A stretch of DNA of 36,974 nucleotides from an uncultured Bacteroidales bacterium (lineage in GTDB: Bacteria; Bacteroidota; Bacteroidia; Bacteroidales; Paludibacteraceae), in assembly GCA_902774075.1 (NCBI GenBank), contig CACYGT010000009.1, forward strand, positions 1-36,974, read 5' to 3'. Each line of letters starts with the position of its first letter. The first letter of the stretch is position 1. Both the position numbers and the translations under genes were made by a program. Under the pieces are notes generated by a model. That model was given only the letters and a program-made list of their open reading frames with translations, was not told the origin of the DNA and did not search any database. Positions 1 to 7,909 of the stretch are shown here, piece by piece.

Positions 1-423
1 AACCTGCGTATCGACGAACCGACCGCAGAGCGTATTAAGATCCAAGTAGGTTCTGCCCTGCCTGAGTTGGAAGATGCTCCGGAAGACTTCATCGTAGTGG
101 GCCCGAACAAAGTGACGGCTCTCCCGATGTCTGTTCCGGTAAGTTATCAGGAGATATCGCACTGCCTGGAGAAGAGTATCACCAAGATCGAAGGTGCTAT
201 CCTTCAGGCCCTGGAGACCACGCCGCCTGAGTTGTACTCCGATATCGTAAAACGCGGTATCTACCTGACCGGTGGTGGTGCGTTGTTGCACGGTCTGGCG
301 AAGCGTCTGACGGACAAGATCACTATTCCGTTCCACGTAGCCGACGATCCGCTGCACTCTGTTGCACGCGGTACCGGTGTAGCGCTGAAGAACGTCAACA
401 ACTTCGGCTTCTTACTCCGTTAA
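1..423 (+). CDS. mreB: Rod shape-determining protein MreB, C-terminal part (5' end outside window)
   Basis: This is the last 140 residues of the bacterial actin homologue MreB; the reading frame is open from base 1, so the gene starts upstream of the window. MreB is a cytoplasmic ATP-binding filament on the inner membrane that steers the elongation peptidoglycan machinery. The actin-fold nucleotide-binding segment LTGGGALLHGL lies about 57 residues before the stop, and the end VARGTGVALKN matches the family. mreC follows after 14 bp, and mreD, mrdA and rodA come next, the classical rod operon order. The identification rests on both sequence and context. Confidence 0.96.
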   Translation, partial: NLRIDEPTAERIKIQVGSALPELEDAPEDFIVVGPNKVTALPMSVPVSYQEISHCLEKSITKIEGAILQALETTPPELYSDIVKRGIYLTGGGALLHGLAKRLTDKITIPFHVADDPLHSVARGTGVALKNVNNFGFLLR

Positions 424-437
424 GCGCATAGAGCAGT

Positions 438-1229
438 ATGCAGACTTTGCTGAAAATACTGCTTCGTTATAGCAACTTCCTTGTCTTCATCGTCTTGGAA
501 GTTGCTGCGTTTTTGCTCATTAGCCTCAACAGTGCCTATCCGCGGAGCAGTATGCTCAGTACCGCTAACAGTGTGATAGCTTGGCAGCAAGAGCAGATAA
601 ACGATATCCGCGGGTACTTCCGTCTTAGGAGCATCAACGAACAACTGGCGGAGGAGAATATCGAGTTACGCAACCGGATTTGTTCGATGGATTCGGCTCA
701 AAACGGAGAATCGTTCCATTACGCCACAGCCAAAGTGGTGCAGATGACCACCGACCAGTTGCATAACTACCTGACCATCAACAAAGGCAGACAAGACGGT
801 ATCCAACGCGGACAAGGTGTGCGGAACAGCGAAGGCGTAGTAGGCATCGTGCGGACGGTTGGCCAACACTACAGCGTCGTCCTGCCGCTTATCAATACGC
901 AATCGAATATCAGTTGCCGCTTTGCCAAAAACGATTATGCAGCTACCCTGCAGTGGGACGGCAAAGATAATCGTTTTGCACAGTTAACCGACGTATCGTC
1001 CCATATGGTGGTTAACCCCGGAGACACGATTATTACCAGCGGATTAAGTCCCGTCTTCCCCGAAGGAATTCCCGTTGGAATCGTAGAAAGTAGCTATCTG
1101 AAAGAGGGTGATTCGTACTATCGTATCCGCGTGCGTCTGAACACGCAGTTCAAGCGCCTCAAGTACGTGGAAGTGGTACAAAACGCCCATCAGCAAGAAT
1201 TGGAGGAACTGACACATGGAATGGACTAA
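438..1229 (+). CDS. mreC: Rod shape-determining protein MreC
   Basis: The product has 263 residues, the usual length for MreC, a bitopic inner-membrane protein that links MreB to the periplasmic elongation enzymes. A short cytoplasmic start is followed by one hydrophobic segment (about residues 14-32). Next comes a charged, probably coiled-coil stretch (about 50-85, with NEQLAEENIELRNRI), then the beta-rich periplasmic domain with the family-like segments VVGIVRTVG and GDTIITSGLSPVFPEGIPVG. The start 14 bp after mreB leaves the transmembrane segment close to the N-terminus, as expected. Its 3' end overlaps mreD by 14 bp, which suggests translational coupling. Confidence 0.95.
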   Translation: MQTLLKILLRYSNFLVFIVLEVAAFLLISLNSAYPRSSMLSTANSVIAWQQEQINDIRGYFRLRSINEQLAEENIELRNRICSMDSAQNGESFHYATAKVVQMTTDQLHNYLTINKGRQDGIQRGQGVRNSEGVVGIVRTVGQHYSVVLPLINTQSNISCRFAKNDYAATLQWDGKDNRFAQLTDVSSHMVVNPGDTIITSGLSPVFPEGIPVGIVESSYLKEGDSYYRIRVRLNTQFKRLKYVEVVQNAHQQELEELTHGMD

Positions 1230-1710
1230 ACAGATAGGACGTTATATTGTGGTCATGTTGCTGCAAGTGCTGCTCTTTGACCAGTTGCAACTGTGGGGTG
1301 TATGCCATCCGTATATCTACATCCTCTGTCTGCTGATGATGCCGATCACCCTCCCGCATAGCGTCGATATGATCATCGGCGCGGGGGTGGGTCTTATCAT
1401 GGATACATGCTGTAACTCCCTCGGCGTCCATATGGCCGCTTGTATCCTGCTGATGTTCATTCGTCCCTATCTGATAGGCGCGATCGTCAATGACAAAGAT
1501 CGTCTGAACGAACAACTCACGCTCCGCACTTTAGGCATGGAGGCGCTCATCAAATATGTGGTGATCATGGTGCTTATCCACCACCTGACGGTCTTCAGTC
1601 TGGCCGCATGGAGTTGGGCGCATATCGGATTTGTGCTTCTGGAGACCCTCGTGAGCAGCATCCTGACGATGTGCATCATCCTCGGATATAACATTTTGAA
1701 ATACAGATGA
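1216..1710 (+). CDS. mreD: Rod shape-determining protein MreD
   Basis: A 164-residue, almost entirely hydrophobic protein with about five predicted membrane segments. MreD is the small inner-membrane partner of MreC in the elongasome. The sequence is poorly conserved, as is usual for MreD, but the segment GAGVGLIMDTCCNSLGVHMAA resembles the G-x-x-x-G-x-x-x-D region of the family. The position between mreC and the PBP2 gene settles the assignment. It overlaps mreC by 14 bp and the next gene by 4 bp, so the operon is translated as a chain. Confidence 0.92.
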   Translation: MEWTKQIGRYIVVMLLQVLLFDQLQLWGVCHPYIYILCLLMMPITLPHSVDMIIGAGVGLIMDTCCNSLGVHMAACILLMFIRPYLIGAIVNDKDRLNEQLTLRTLGMEALIKYVVIMVLIHHLTVFSLAAWSWAHIGFVLLETLVSSILTMCIILGYNILKYR

Positions 1711-3545
1711 TTAATGACAACTATTATAGACGCCGATATGTCATCAGTGGCATCGCCATTGTGATCGTTTTGGTGTATATAATACGTCTTTTTTATCTGC
1801 AAGTCATCGATCAGTCTACCAAAGATCAGGCGGATAACAATGCGCTCGTCAAGCAGACTATCTTCCCTTCTCGCGGATTGATTTACGACCGAAACGGCGA
1901 GTTGCTGGTCTTCAACCAACCTATCTACGAGGTGACGATGACCATGCGCGAGATGAAAGCAGGATGGGACACCGCCGCTTTCTGTCAATGCCTGCATATC
2001 AGTCGCGAGGAGTTCAACAGCCGCGTAGCGGAGATCAAAGACCGGAAAAAGAATAGAGGTTATTCCCGCTATACACCGCAGGTGTTCATGAGCCAACTCA
2101 AGAAAGAGGATATCGCTCCCCTGCAGGAGTTTCTCTCTATGTTCCCCGGTGTGCAGATTCAGAAACGCACCCTTCGTGACTATACCTACAAAGCCGCCGC
2201 TCATGTGTTGGGTTCGGTAGGTGAAGTGAACCAGAACGATATCGATCGGGACAGTTATTATGCCCGCGGTGACTACTCGGGCCGTGATGGTCTGGAGCGT
2301 ACGTACGAGCAACAACTGCGCGGCGAGAAAGGGGTGGAGATTCTCATGCGCGACGCGCGTGGACGTCTGCAGGGCAGTTACCAGGACGGTGAGTTGGACA
2401 AACCGGCCAAGGCAGGTACTGACCTTTACACGACCTTGGATATTCAGTTGCAACTGTTGGCAGAAGAGCTCCTGGCCGGTAAGATAGGTAGCGCGGTGGC
2501 TATCGAACCCAAGACCGGAGAGATCCTCGCGTTGGTTTCCAACCCTAGTTGGAACCCCAAAGTGCTGGTGGGCAAAGAGCGCAGTAAGAACTACAACGCC
2601 TTGCTCAAAGACCCCACCAAACCGCTCATGAACCGCGCTACGCAGGCTACCTACCCTCCGGGATCCACTTTCAAGACTATCCAAGCGCTGGTGTGTCTGG
2701 AGCAGAAAGCAATCACGCCGAACACACTCTATCCTTGTTCCGGTCCGGGCAGTACTCCTATCAAATGTACCCACCATCACGGTTCGCCGGTAGCCCTGGA
2801 CAAAGCCATCGAGCAGAGTTGTAACCCCTATTTCTGGTGCGCCTTCCGTGATCTGCTGCAGAAGGACGGATACGGCGATAACAACGAGGCTTTCCGGCAT
2901 CGGTATGAGTTGTGGCGCGACGCGGTGATGCAGTTCGGTCTGGGACAGCGATTTACAGACACCGACATCTCCGAGCAGTCGTCTGGCAGTATCCCAAGCA
3001 CGAAATTGTTCGATAAGTTTTACGGCAAGACCGGTTGGAAAGCCATCACGATCCGTTCACTTTCCATCGGACAGGGCGAAATATTAGCGACCCCGTTGCA
3101 ACTGGCCAATCAGGCGTCTGCCATCGCCAACGAAGGTTATTTCATCACGCCGCACCTCAATAAGAACGACTCCATGCTCACGCATATCCATCGTCTGGAT
3201 ATCCAACAGAAATATTTCGATGAAGTGAAAGCCGGCATGCACCGCGTGATGGTCTATGGTACGGGACGTCACTATGCCATCGACAGTCTGCATATGGCCG
3301 GTAAGACCGGTACTGCGCAGAACCCGCATGGACGCGATCACGCTATCTTCATCGGTTTTGCGCCGGTGGATGACCCGCAGATAGCGGTCGCTGTAGTCGT
3401 TGAAAACGCAGGTTTTGGTGCTACATGGGCTTGTCCGGTGGCCAGCATGATGATGGAGCAATACTTGACCGGAGAAGTAAAAAGAAAAGATCTACGCAAA
3501 CGGATACGAGAAGCAGTACTCAATGAGAGCGTCAAGAAGTGGTAA
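1707..3545 (+). CDS. mrdA: Penicillin-binding protein 2 (peptidoglycan D,D-transpeptidase MrdA)
   Basis: The 612-residue protein is the class B transpeptidase of the elongation machinery; it cross-links new peptidoglycan in partnership with RodA. One N-terminal membrane anchor (about residues 9-30) precedes the PBP dimerisation domain (with FPSRGLIYDRNGELL near residue 53) and the transpeptidase domain. The three active-site motifs are visible: STFK with the nucleophile Ser320, SCN with Ser371, and KTG with Lys533. All catalytic residues are present and the length is normal. It overlaps mreD by 4 bp and rodA by 23 bp. Confidence 0.97.
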   Translation: MINDNYYRRRYVISGIAIVIVLVYIIRLFYLQVIDQSTKDQADNNALVKQTIFPSRGLIYDRNGELLVFNQPIYEVTMTMREMKAGWDTAAFCQCLHISREEFNSRVAEIKDRKKNRGYSRYTPQVFMSQLKKEDIAPLQEFLSMFPGVQIQKRTLRDYTYKAAAHVLGSVGEVNQNDIDRDSYYARGDYSGRDGLERTYEQQLRGEKGVEILMRDARGRLQGSYQDGELDKPAKAGTDLYTTLDIQLQLLAEELLAGKIGSAVAIEPKTGEILALVSNPSWNPKVLVGKERSKNYNALLKDPTKPLMNRATQATYPPGSTFKTIQALVCLEQKAITPNTLYPCSGPGSTPIKCTHHHGSPVALDKAIEQSCNPYFWCAFRDLLQKDGYGDNNEAFRHRYELWRDAVMQFGLGQRFTDTDISEQSSGSIPSTKLFDKFYGKTGWKAITIRSLSIGQGEILATPLQLANQASAIANEGYFITPHLNKNDSMLTHIHRLDIQQKYFDEVKAGMHRVMVYGTGRHYAIDSLHMAGKTGTAQNPHGRDHAIFIGFAPVDDPQIAVAVVVENAGFGATWACPVASMMMEQYLTGEVKRKDLRKRIREAVLNESVKKW

Positions 3546-4986
3546 CATATTAGAGAGCGTCGATTGGGGTACCATCGGTATCTTTCTGGCCTTAGTGTTC
3601 TTTGGCTGGCTCAATATCTATGGCGCCAGTTATACCTTTGACCAGACCAGTATCTTCGACTTCTCCAACCGCGCAGGTAAGCAGTTCGCGTGGATCATAG
3701 GTTCGCTGGTCTTAGGAGGCGTTCTGCTTCTGATCGACTATAAGACCTATGATGTGCTGGCGTATTTTGCGTACGGAGCGATGCTGCTCTTACTGCTTGC
3801 TACCCCCTTCCTAGCGCATGATATCAAAGGTTCGTTATCCTGGATATCCTTAGGTCCGGTCAATCTGCAACCGGCGGAGTTTGCCAAGTGCGTAGTGGCT
3901 TTGGCCATCGCCAAATACATGGGGCGCTACGACTATAAGATCCGCTCATGGCGCGATCTGGTTATTCCGTTCGTGATGATAGGTGTGCCCTGTCTCGTCA
4001 TCATGATTCTGCAGAAAGAGACCGGTTCGGCTTTGGTTTTTGCAGCTTTCCTGCTGGTTTTCTACCGCCAAGGTATGAGCGGCTATGTACTGTGGGTAGG
4101 TGTAGCGGCGGTGGCACTCTTCATCCTCAGTATCCGCTTCGGAAGTATTGCGCTTCCATTAGGTACCGGTAGCGTTGGTATCTTCAGTTGTATGCTCCTG
4201 CTGACGGCCGTGGAGATATACTTCATCTGTAAGGAACACCGTATGCGCTGGCAAGCGCTGATCCTTGTCGGGAGTGTATTTGCCATCTATGGTATATGCT
4301 TGATTATCAACATCTTCATCAACGTGCCTTTCGATTGGGTTTCGATGGGCGTGGTGATTGCTCTGATAGGCTATAATATCTTCGTCAGCATCTATTGGCG
4401 CAAGTATATGCTGTTGCTGGTAGCGCTCTTCAGCCTCTTCTGTATCGGTTATACGCACGCCTGTGACTTTGTGTTTACCAAAGTACTGCAACCCCACCAA
4501 CGTATCCGTATTGAGGTGCTGCTCGGTATGAAAGAAGATCCTGCCGGCGCAGGCTATAACGTCAATCAGGCACGTATCGCCATCGGTTCAGGACGATTCT
4601 TCGGCAAAGGATACCTCAAAGGTACGCAGACCAAACTGCAGTTCGTTCCCGAGCAAGATACGGACTTTATCTTCTGCACCGTAGGTGAAGAATGGGGTTT
4701 CTTCGGTTCAGTGGCCGTCTTACTGCTGTACCTCTATTTCATCTTGCGTCTCATCGCCATCGCCGAGCGTCAACGAAATATATCCACCCAGATTTATGCG
4801 TACTCTGTAGCCAGCATCTTCCTCTTCCACCTCACGATCAACGTGGGCATGGTATTGGGCTTGCTGCCGGTGATCGGTATCCCCTTGCCGTTCTTCAGCT
4901 ATGGCGGTAGTTCGCTATGGGGCTTCACCTTGTTGTTATTCATCCTTTTACGCTTGGACGCTGCACGTATGGAGCAGCTGAGATAA
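3523..4986 (+). CDS. rodA: Rod shape-determining protein RodA (peptidoglycan glycosyltransferase, SEDS family)
   Basis: A 487-residue polytopic membrane protein of the SEDS family, the lipid II polymerase that works with PBP2. Family segments seen are SWISLGPVNLQPAEFAK, the conserved AGYNVNQARIAIGSGRFFGKG with its Asn-Gln-Ala, the QDTDFIFCTVGEEWGF block, and the end LPFFSYGGSS. It is about 110 residues longer than the Escherichia coli enzyme. The extra length lies in the middle (about residues 200-310) as additional hydrophobic segments, which I believe is common for Bacteroidota RodA. The first ATG overlaps the end of mrdA by 23 bp; a start a little further in would also be possible. Confidence 0.96.
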   Translation: MRASRSGNILESVDWGTIGIFLALVFFGWLNIYGASYTFDQTSIFDFSNRAGKQFAWIIGSLVLGGVLLLIDYKTYDVLAYFAYGAMLLLLLATPFLAHDIKGSLSWISLGPVNLQPAEFAKCVVALAIAKYMGRYDYKIRSWRDLVIPFVMIGVPCLVIMILQKETGSALVFAAFLLVFYRQGMSGYVLWVGVAAVALFILSIRFGSIALPLGTGSVGIFSCMLLLTAVEIYFICKEHRMRWQALILVGSVFAIYGICLIINIFINVPFDWVSMGVVIALIGYNIFVSIYWRKYMLLLVALFSLFCIGYTHACDFVFTKVLQPHQRIRIEVLLGMKEDPAGAGYNVNQARIAIGSGRFFGKGYLKGTQTKLQFVPEQDTDFIFCTVGEEWGFFGSVAVLLLYLYFILRLIAIAERQRNISTQIYAYSVASIFLFHLTINVGMVLGLLPVIGIPLPFFSYGGSSLWGFTLLLFILLRLDAARMEQLR

Positions 4987-4987
4987 C

Positions 4988-5428
4988 ATGGCATTTGTAA
5001 CAGACCCCATAGGAATCAAAGGCGAAGAAGAAGCCGCTAAGATGCTCGAGAAAAAAGGCTACAAAGTGATTGAGCATAACTGGCACTTAGGGCATTGGGA
5101 GATAGACCTGATCGCAGAGAACAAAGAGGAAGTAGTCTTTGCGGAAGTGAAAGCCCGAACGACCACGTACGGCGATATCCGACCGGAAGAATATGTCGAT
5201 GAAAACAAGAAAAAACGGATGATCCTGTCCGGAAATGCGTTTATGCGGCATAGCAAATCCACCAAGTCGCTTCGGTTCGATATCATCGGTATTCTGGTGG
5301 ATCCGGCTACAATGGAGGTGACTTATCGCGCACACTTGGAGAATGCTTTTCAACCCTCCACGCATGTCATCACAAGCGGCAGTCATAGCGCCTCCTGGTT
5401 ATGGGGACATAAGAAAAAAAGAAAATAA
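4988..5428 (+). CDS. YraN/UPF0102 family endonuclease-like protein
   Basis: A 146-residue soluble protein of the UPF0102 (YraN) family, which has a restriction-endonuclease-like (PD-(D/E)XK) fold and no firmly established role. The core is intact: GIKGEEEAAKMLEKKGYKV at the N-terminus, then WEIDLIA and VVFAEVKARTT, which carry the putative metal-binding Asp, Glu and Lys. About 25 residues after the core (from residue 120) are a Ser/His-rich tail ending in a Lys/Arg run. It starts 1 bp after the rodA stop and ends 1 bp before mnmG, so it belongs to the same transcription unit. Confidence 0.88.
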   Translation: MAFVTDPIGIKGEEEAAKMLEKKGYKVIEHNWHLGHWEIDLIAENKEEVVFAEVKARTTTYGDIRPEEYVDENKKKRMILSGNAFMRHSKSTKSLRFDIIGILVDPATMEVTYRAHLENAFQPSTHVITSGSHSASWLWGHKKKRK

Positions 5429-5429
5429 T

Positions 5430-7295
5430 ATGGATTTTAAATACGATGTGATAGTAGTAGGAGCCGGTCATGCAGGATGCGAGGCCGCCAGTGCCTCTGC
5501 CCGTATGGGCAGTAAGACGCTGCTTATCACGATGGACATGAATAAGATCGCCCAGATGAGCTGTAATCCCGCCGTGGGAGGTATAGCCAAGGGACAGATC
5601 GTACGAGAGATAGACGCGCTGGGCGGACAGATGGGTATCGTAACCGACAGAAGTGCCATCCAGTTCCGCATGCTCAACCAAAGCAAGGGTGCCGCGATGT
5701 GGAGTCCGCGTAGCCAGAGTGATCGCAAACGTTTCATCGAGGAGTGGATCAAAGTGCTATCGAGCACAGAAAACCTGCATATATGGCAAGATACTGTAAC
5801 AAGTCTTATTATCAAAGATAATAAGGTCTGCGGCGTGAAGACAGTATTAGGCATCGAGATGCAAGCTCAGGCAGTCGTTCTGACTAACGGCACTTTCCTC
5901 AACGGTCTCATGCACTGCGGTAAGACACAAGTCAAAGGCGGGCGTATCTCCGAACCGGCATCGCATGGCATCACGGAGCAGTTGGTTGAACTGGGCTTCA
6001 AAGCTGATCGAATGAAAACAGGTACACCGGCGCGCGTAGATGCAAGATCTATCCATTTCAACGAGATGATTCGGCAAGACGGAGACAATGACTGGCATCA
6101 GTTCTCGTACCTCGATACCGTTCAGCGCGAACTGAAACAGATGCCGTGCTGGATCACCTATACCAATCCTCAAACGCACGAGGCCTTACGCGCCGGACTG
6201 GCAGATTCTCCCCTGTTCAACGGACAAATACAAAGTATCGGTCCGCGTTACTGCCCGAGTATAGAAACGAAAATCGTTACCTTTGCCGACAAAGAGGCCC
6301 ATCAGTTATTCCTCGAACCGGAAGGAGTGGATAGCAATGAGTATTACGTAAACGGCTTCTCCAGCAGTCTGCCTTGGCAGGTTCAATTGGCCGGACTGAA
6401 AACCGTAAAAGGACTGGAAGATATCGTACTCTACCGACCTGGATATGCCATCGAATATGACTTTTTTGATCCCACGCAACTGCATCATACACTGGAGACC
6501 AAACAGATTAGAAATCTGTTTTTTGCCGGCCAGATAAACGGTACTACCGGTTATGAAGAAGCAGCCGGACAAGGATTGGTAGCCGGTGTAAACGCCCATA
6601 TCAATGTGCACGGAGGTGCACCTTTCACCATGGGTAGAGACGAGAGTTATATCGGTGTGCTGATTGATGATCTGGTGAACAAAGGTGTGGACGAACCCTA
6701 TCGTATGTTCACCTCCCGAGCCGAATACCGTATTCTTCTTCGTCAGGACAATGCCGATGAACGACTCACAGAACGCAGTTATCAGATGGGATTAGCCGAC
6801 AGGTACCGGTATGACTTGTGGTGCAAAAAACAAACAGCTTGCTTCGATTTCATCGACTATCTGCAGAATACCACCGTGCACAAAGGAGAGATAGACTCGT
6901 GGTTGGAGCAGATAGGCAGTTCAGCGCTCCATGAAGGCACCAAAATGAGCGATCTGATTCTTCGTCCGCAAGTAAGTATCCAGGAACTCGCTCAAAGACT
7001 GCCGGAACTAAAAGCCAAAGTAGAAGATCTATCCGAAGAAATCGTAGAAAGTTGCGAGATACAGATTAAGTATGCCGGCTATATCAAACGCGAGCAAGTA
7101 GAAGCAGCCAAACTGCAACGCTTGGACCAGATACGCATTCCGGACGGCTTTAATTATGACGAAGTACAAAGTTTGAGTACCGAAGCCCGCCAGAAGCTAA
7201 GCCGCATACGGCCAAAGAGTATTGGCGAAGCACAACGCATACCTGGCGTAAGCCCAAATGATATCAGTGTATTATTGGTGCTAATGGGTAGATAA
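5430..7295 (+). CDS. mnmG: tRNA uridine-5-carboxymethylaminomethyl(34) synthesis enzyme MnmG
   Basis: With MnmE, MnmG (GidA) adds the carboxymethylaminomethyl group to U34 in the anticodon of several tRNAs, using FAD and methylene-tetrahydrofolate. The 621-residue length is normal. The N-terminal FAD site VVGAGHAGCEAA, the signature CNPAVGGIAKGQIVREIDALGG and the segment MFTSRAEYRILLRQDNAD are all present, and the C-terminal helical domain ends in SVLLVLMGR. The reading frame is open upstream to 5343, but ATG 5430 puts the FAD motif at the expected distance and avoids overlap with the gene before. In many bacteria this gene lies near the origin with parA/parB; here a parS sequence follows 36 bp downstream. 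Confidence 0.97.
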   Translation: MDFKYDVIVVGAGHAGCEAASASARMGSKTLLITMDMNKIAQMSCNPAVGGIAKGQIVREIDALGGQMGIVTDRSAIQFRMLNQSKGAAMWSPRSQSDRKRFIEEWIKVLSSTENLHIWQDTVTSLIIKDNKVCGVKTVLGIEMQAQAVVLTNGTFLNGLMHCGKTQVKGGRISEPASHGITEQLVELGFKADRMKTGTPARVDARSIHFNEMIRQDGDNDWHQFSYLDTVQRELKQMPCWITYTNPQTHEALRAGLADSPLFNGQIQSIGPRYCPSIETKIVTFADKEAHQLFLEPEGVDSNEYYVNGFSSSLPWQVQLAGLKTVKGLEDIVLYRPGYAIEYDFFDPTQLHHTLETKQIRNLFFAGQINGTTGYEEAAGQGLVAGVNAHINVHGGAPFTMGRDESYIGVLIDDLVNKGVDEPYRMFTSRAEYRILLRQDNADERLTERSYQMGLADRYRYDLWCKKQTACFDFIDYLQNTTVHKGEIDSWLEQIGSSALHEGTKMSDLILRPQVSIQELAQRLPELKAKVEDLSEEIVESCEIQIKYAGYIKREQVEAAKLQRLDQIRIPDGFNYDEVQSLSTEARQKLSRIRPKSIGEAQRIPGVSPNDISVLLVLMGR

Positions 7296-7304
7296 TTGTT
7301 ATTT

Positions 7305-7323
7305 TAGTTTGCTAAGCAAACTA
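7305..7323. terminator. Hairpin after mnmG (possible weak terminator)
   Basis: A perfect 8-bp stem (TAGTTTGC paired with GCAAACTA) encloses the 3-base loop TAA, starting 9 bp after the mnmG stop codon. There is no T-run behind it on either strand, so it does not look like a strong intrinsic terminator. It may instead be a 3'-end stabiliser, a processing signal, or a protein site next to the parS sequence 8 bp further on. Confidence 0.4.
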
Positions 7324-7331
7324 CTTATCAA

Positions 7332-7347
7332 TGTTTCACGTGGAACA
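7332..7347. other. parS: parS centromere-like site (ParB-binding sequence)
   Basis: The 16 bases TGTTTCACGTGGAACA are the exact reverse complement of the original Bacillus subtilis Spo0J/ParB site. They differ at one position from the fully palindromic consensus TGTTTCACGTGAAACA; the core CACGTG and seven of eight symmetric pairs are intact. The site lies in the short gap between mnmG and apt. Read as protein it gives MFHVEQ, which would wrongly lengthen apt by 13 residues. ParB loads here and spreads, organising the chromosome origin region. It is the only such match I found in the window. Confidence 0.85.
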
Positions 7348-7369
7348 GTATAATAAAATTTATAATAGT

Positions 7370-7909
7370 ATGACAGCAGAAGATGTAAAAAATGCTATCC
7401 GTAATGTGCCGGATTTTCCAATCCCGGGCATTCAGTTCAAAGACATCACCACAGCGCTCGACAAGCCTGAGTGCTTAAAATGGATGAAGGATGAGATCGT
7501 AAACCACTACAAAAATTTAGGTATCACACAGGTAGTGGGTATTGAATCGCGCGGTTTCATCTTGGCTCCGGCTGTTGCAATGGAATTAGGTGCCGGATTT
7601 GTACCTATCCGTAAACCCAACAAACTGCCGGCGGAAACCGTTTCAGTTACCTACCAAAAGGAATATGGTGAAGATACCATCCAGATGCACAAAGATGCAT
7701 TGAACGAGAACGACGTCGTGCTTCTTCACGATGACATCCTGGCTACAGGTGGCTCGATGGAAGCAGCAATCAATCTGGTAAAGAAATTAGGCGTTAAGAA
7801 GATCTACGTCAATTGTATCATCGAACTGGAAGGACTAAACGGACGTGAGTGCCTGAAAGGAAAAGCAGATGATATGTATTGCCTCTTTGGTATAGAGGTA
7901 GATGAGTAA
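7370..7909 (+). CDS. apt: Adenine phosphoribosyltransferase
   Basis: The 179-residue enzyme converts adenine and PRPP to AMP in purine salvage. Family landmarks are FPIPGIQFKDIT near the N-terminus, VGIESRGFILAPAVA, GAGFVPIRKPNKLP, and the PRPP-binding loop VVLLHDDILATGGSMEAA. The frame is open to an upstream ATG at 7331, but those 13 codons are the parS site and an AT-rich spacer. ATG 7370 gives a product of the usual length starting MTAEDVKNAIRNVPDFP. The 3' end overlaps uvrC by 8 bp. Confidence 0.96.
   Translation: MTAEDVKNAIRNVPDFPIPGIQFKDITTALDKPECLKWMKDEIVNHYKNLGITQVVGIESRGFILAPAVAMELGAGFVPIRKPNKLPAETVSVTYQKEYGEDTIQMHKDALNENDVVLLHDDILATGGSMEAAINLVKKLGVKKIYVNCIIELEGLNGRECLKGKADDMYCLFGIEVDE

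Noticed and set aside
1467..2900. A 477-codon open frame on the minus strand across mreD and mrdA
   Set aside because: It is antisense to two clearly identified genes, has no recognisable domain, and arises from codon bias of the + strand genes.
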